Source: Piscibacillus sp052246295 (GTDB taxonomy: Bacteria; Bacillota; Bacilli; Bacillales; Alkalibacillaceae). Taken from it: a stretch of 5,068 bases of DNA. The stretch is from assembly GCA_052246295.1 (NCBI GenBank), contig JBQQCO010000048.1; one strand, given 5' to 3'. How positions within the stretch are numbered: the stretch's first letter is position 1; each line of letters opens with the position of its first letter. The position numbers were made by a program, and so were the translations under genes. The notes beneath the pieces were generated by a model. That model was not told where the DNA came from. It ran no database searches and worked only from the letters and a program-made list of their open reading frames with translations. This document shows, one piece after another, positions 4,903-5,068 of the stretch.

Positions 4903-4940
4903 AGCTCAAAATATAGCATTTGCTATGTTTTGAGCTTTTT
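4901..4940 (+). terminator. Strong intrinsic terminator of ylaN
   Basis: Positions 4901-4917 pair with 4922-4938 in a continuous 17-bp stem (one T-G wobble, 4912/4927) closed by an ATTT loop; the arms begin AAAGCTCAAAA and end TTTTGAGCTTT, with further T residues to 4940. The left arm starts within the ylaN stop codon (4900-4902). Confidence 0.9.
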
Positions 4941-4961
4941 ATTAAAAGATAAGAAAGTATA

Positions 4962-5000
4962 AAAATTGTGCCATAGAACGCTGTTCTGTGGTATTTTTTT
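4962..5000 (+). terminator. Second hairpin with T-run, 20 nt after the ylaN terminator
   Basis: CCATAGAAC (4971-4979) pairs with GTTCTGTGG (4983-4991), 9 bp with one wobble and a GCT loop. TG/TA pairs and wobbles extend it outward (4968-4970 with 4992-4994). After a TT/TT mismatch AAAA (4962-4965) faces TTTT (4997-5000), so the whole block is an imperfect palindrome. The T-run is at 4994-5000. It lies just before the start of a probable transposase, so it may protect a mobile element from read-through or mark its terminus rather than serve ylaN. Confidence 0.65.
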
Positions 5001-5003
5001 AGT

Positions 5004-5068
5004 ATGGATAATATTCTAAGACGCATATTTTTTGATAAACATAATCATTGGGATCGATTCGTTAACAA
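5004..5068 (+). CDS. N-terminal fragment of a probable IS91-like transposase (cut by window edge)
   Basis: Twenty-one codons from ATG 5004 to the right edge stay open and read MDNILRRIFFDK then HNHWDRFVN. The charged, aromatic stretch with HWDRF resembles, from memory, the start of Bacillota IS91/IS801-type transposases, rolling-circle HUH enzymes with an N-terminal zinc-binding domain. If so, the next residues should include a KIRP-like and an EVEKF-like motif and then several CxxC pairs. It does not look like the start of FtsW, the usual neighbour, which enters a membrane helix within about 10-15 residues. There is no Shine-Dalgarno before this ATG; the T-run of the preceding hairpin ends 3 nt upstream. 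Poor translation signals are common in insertion sequences. The frame is closed upstream by TAG at 4974. The identification rests on few residues. Confidence 0.45.
   Translation, partial: MDNILRRIFFDKHNHWDRFVN

Noticed and set aside
4808..5026. Minus-strand open frame of 72 codons across the ylaN 3' end
   Set aside because: It crosses both hairpins after ylaN and the end of a conserved gene; composition reflects AT-rich palindromic DNA.
5004..5068. Start of ftsW as the gene after ylaN
   Set aside because: The 21 visible residues are polar and aromatic, without the early membrane helix expected of FtsW.
1..5068. CRISPR array, tRNA or rRNA genes
   Set aside because: No regularly spaced direct repeats, cloverleaf-like or rRNA-like sequence was found by eye on either strand.

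Overview
The window looks like the chromosome of a low-GC, spore-forming Bacillota bacterium of the family Bacillaceae, possibly an Oceanobacillus/Virgibacillus-type relative (the genus is a guess). The base composition is AT-rich, Shine-Dalgarno (SD) sites are strong, and most genes belong to the region known in Bacillus subtilis as yktC (suhB) followed by ylaF-ylaN. A YhcN/YlaJ-type sporulation lipoprotein points to an endospore former.

Layout, left to right: an unusually large nested hairpin with a T-run (8-74); an inositol monophosphatase family gene (221-1018, +); a two-helix membrane protein of the YlaF type (1047-1223, -) that shares a bidirectional terminator with it; a three-helix membrane protein YlaH (1344-1670, +); the zinc-ribbon protein YlaI (1704-1904, -); a YtxH-like small protein (2019-2294, +) behind a likely sigma-B promoter; the YhcN/YlaJ lipoprotein (2334-2921, -); YlaL (3028-3513, -); glutaminase GlsA (3598-4527, +); the Fur-associated protein YlaN (4609-4902, +); two tandem hairpins; and the first 21 codons of a protein running off the right edge, best read as the start of an IS91-like transposase.

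The genes are short, mostly monocistronic and of alternating strand. Each convergent pair shares one strong hairpin (1022-1048, 1671-1702, 2296-2326). Only glsA-ylaN lack a terminator between them, although ylaN appears to have its own promoter. Compared with B. subtilis, typA (expected between ylaF and ylaH) and the phoH-like ylaK (expected between ylaJ and ylaL) are absent. The usual downstream neighbour ftsW is displaced at least beyond the right edge, apparently by the mobile element.

No multi-gene novel system is visible. The points most worth checking are the transposase start after ylaN, an AUG-UAA start-stop element abutting the ylaN SD, a possible SD-sequestering hairpin upstream of the lipoprotein gene, a resemblance of the YlaL C-terminus to sulfite-oxidase-type folds, and the sigma-B promoter of the YtxH-like gene.
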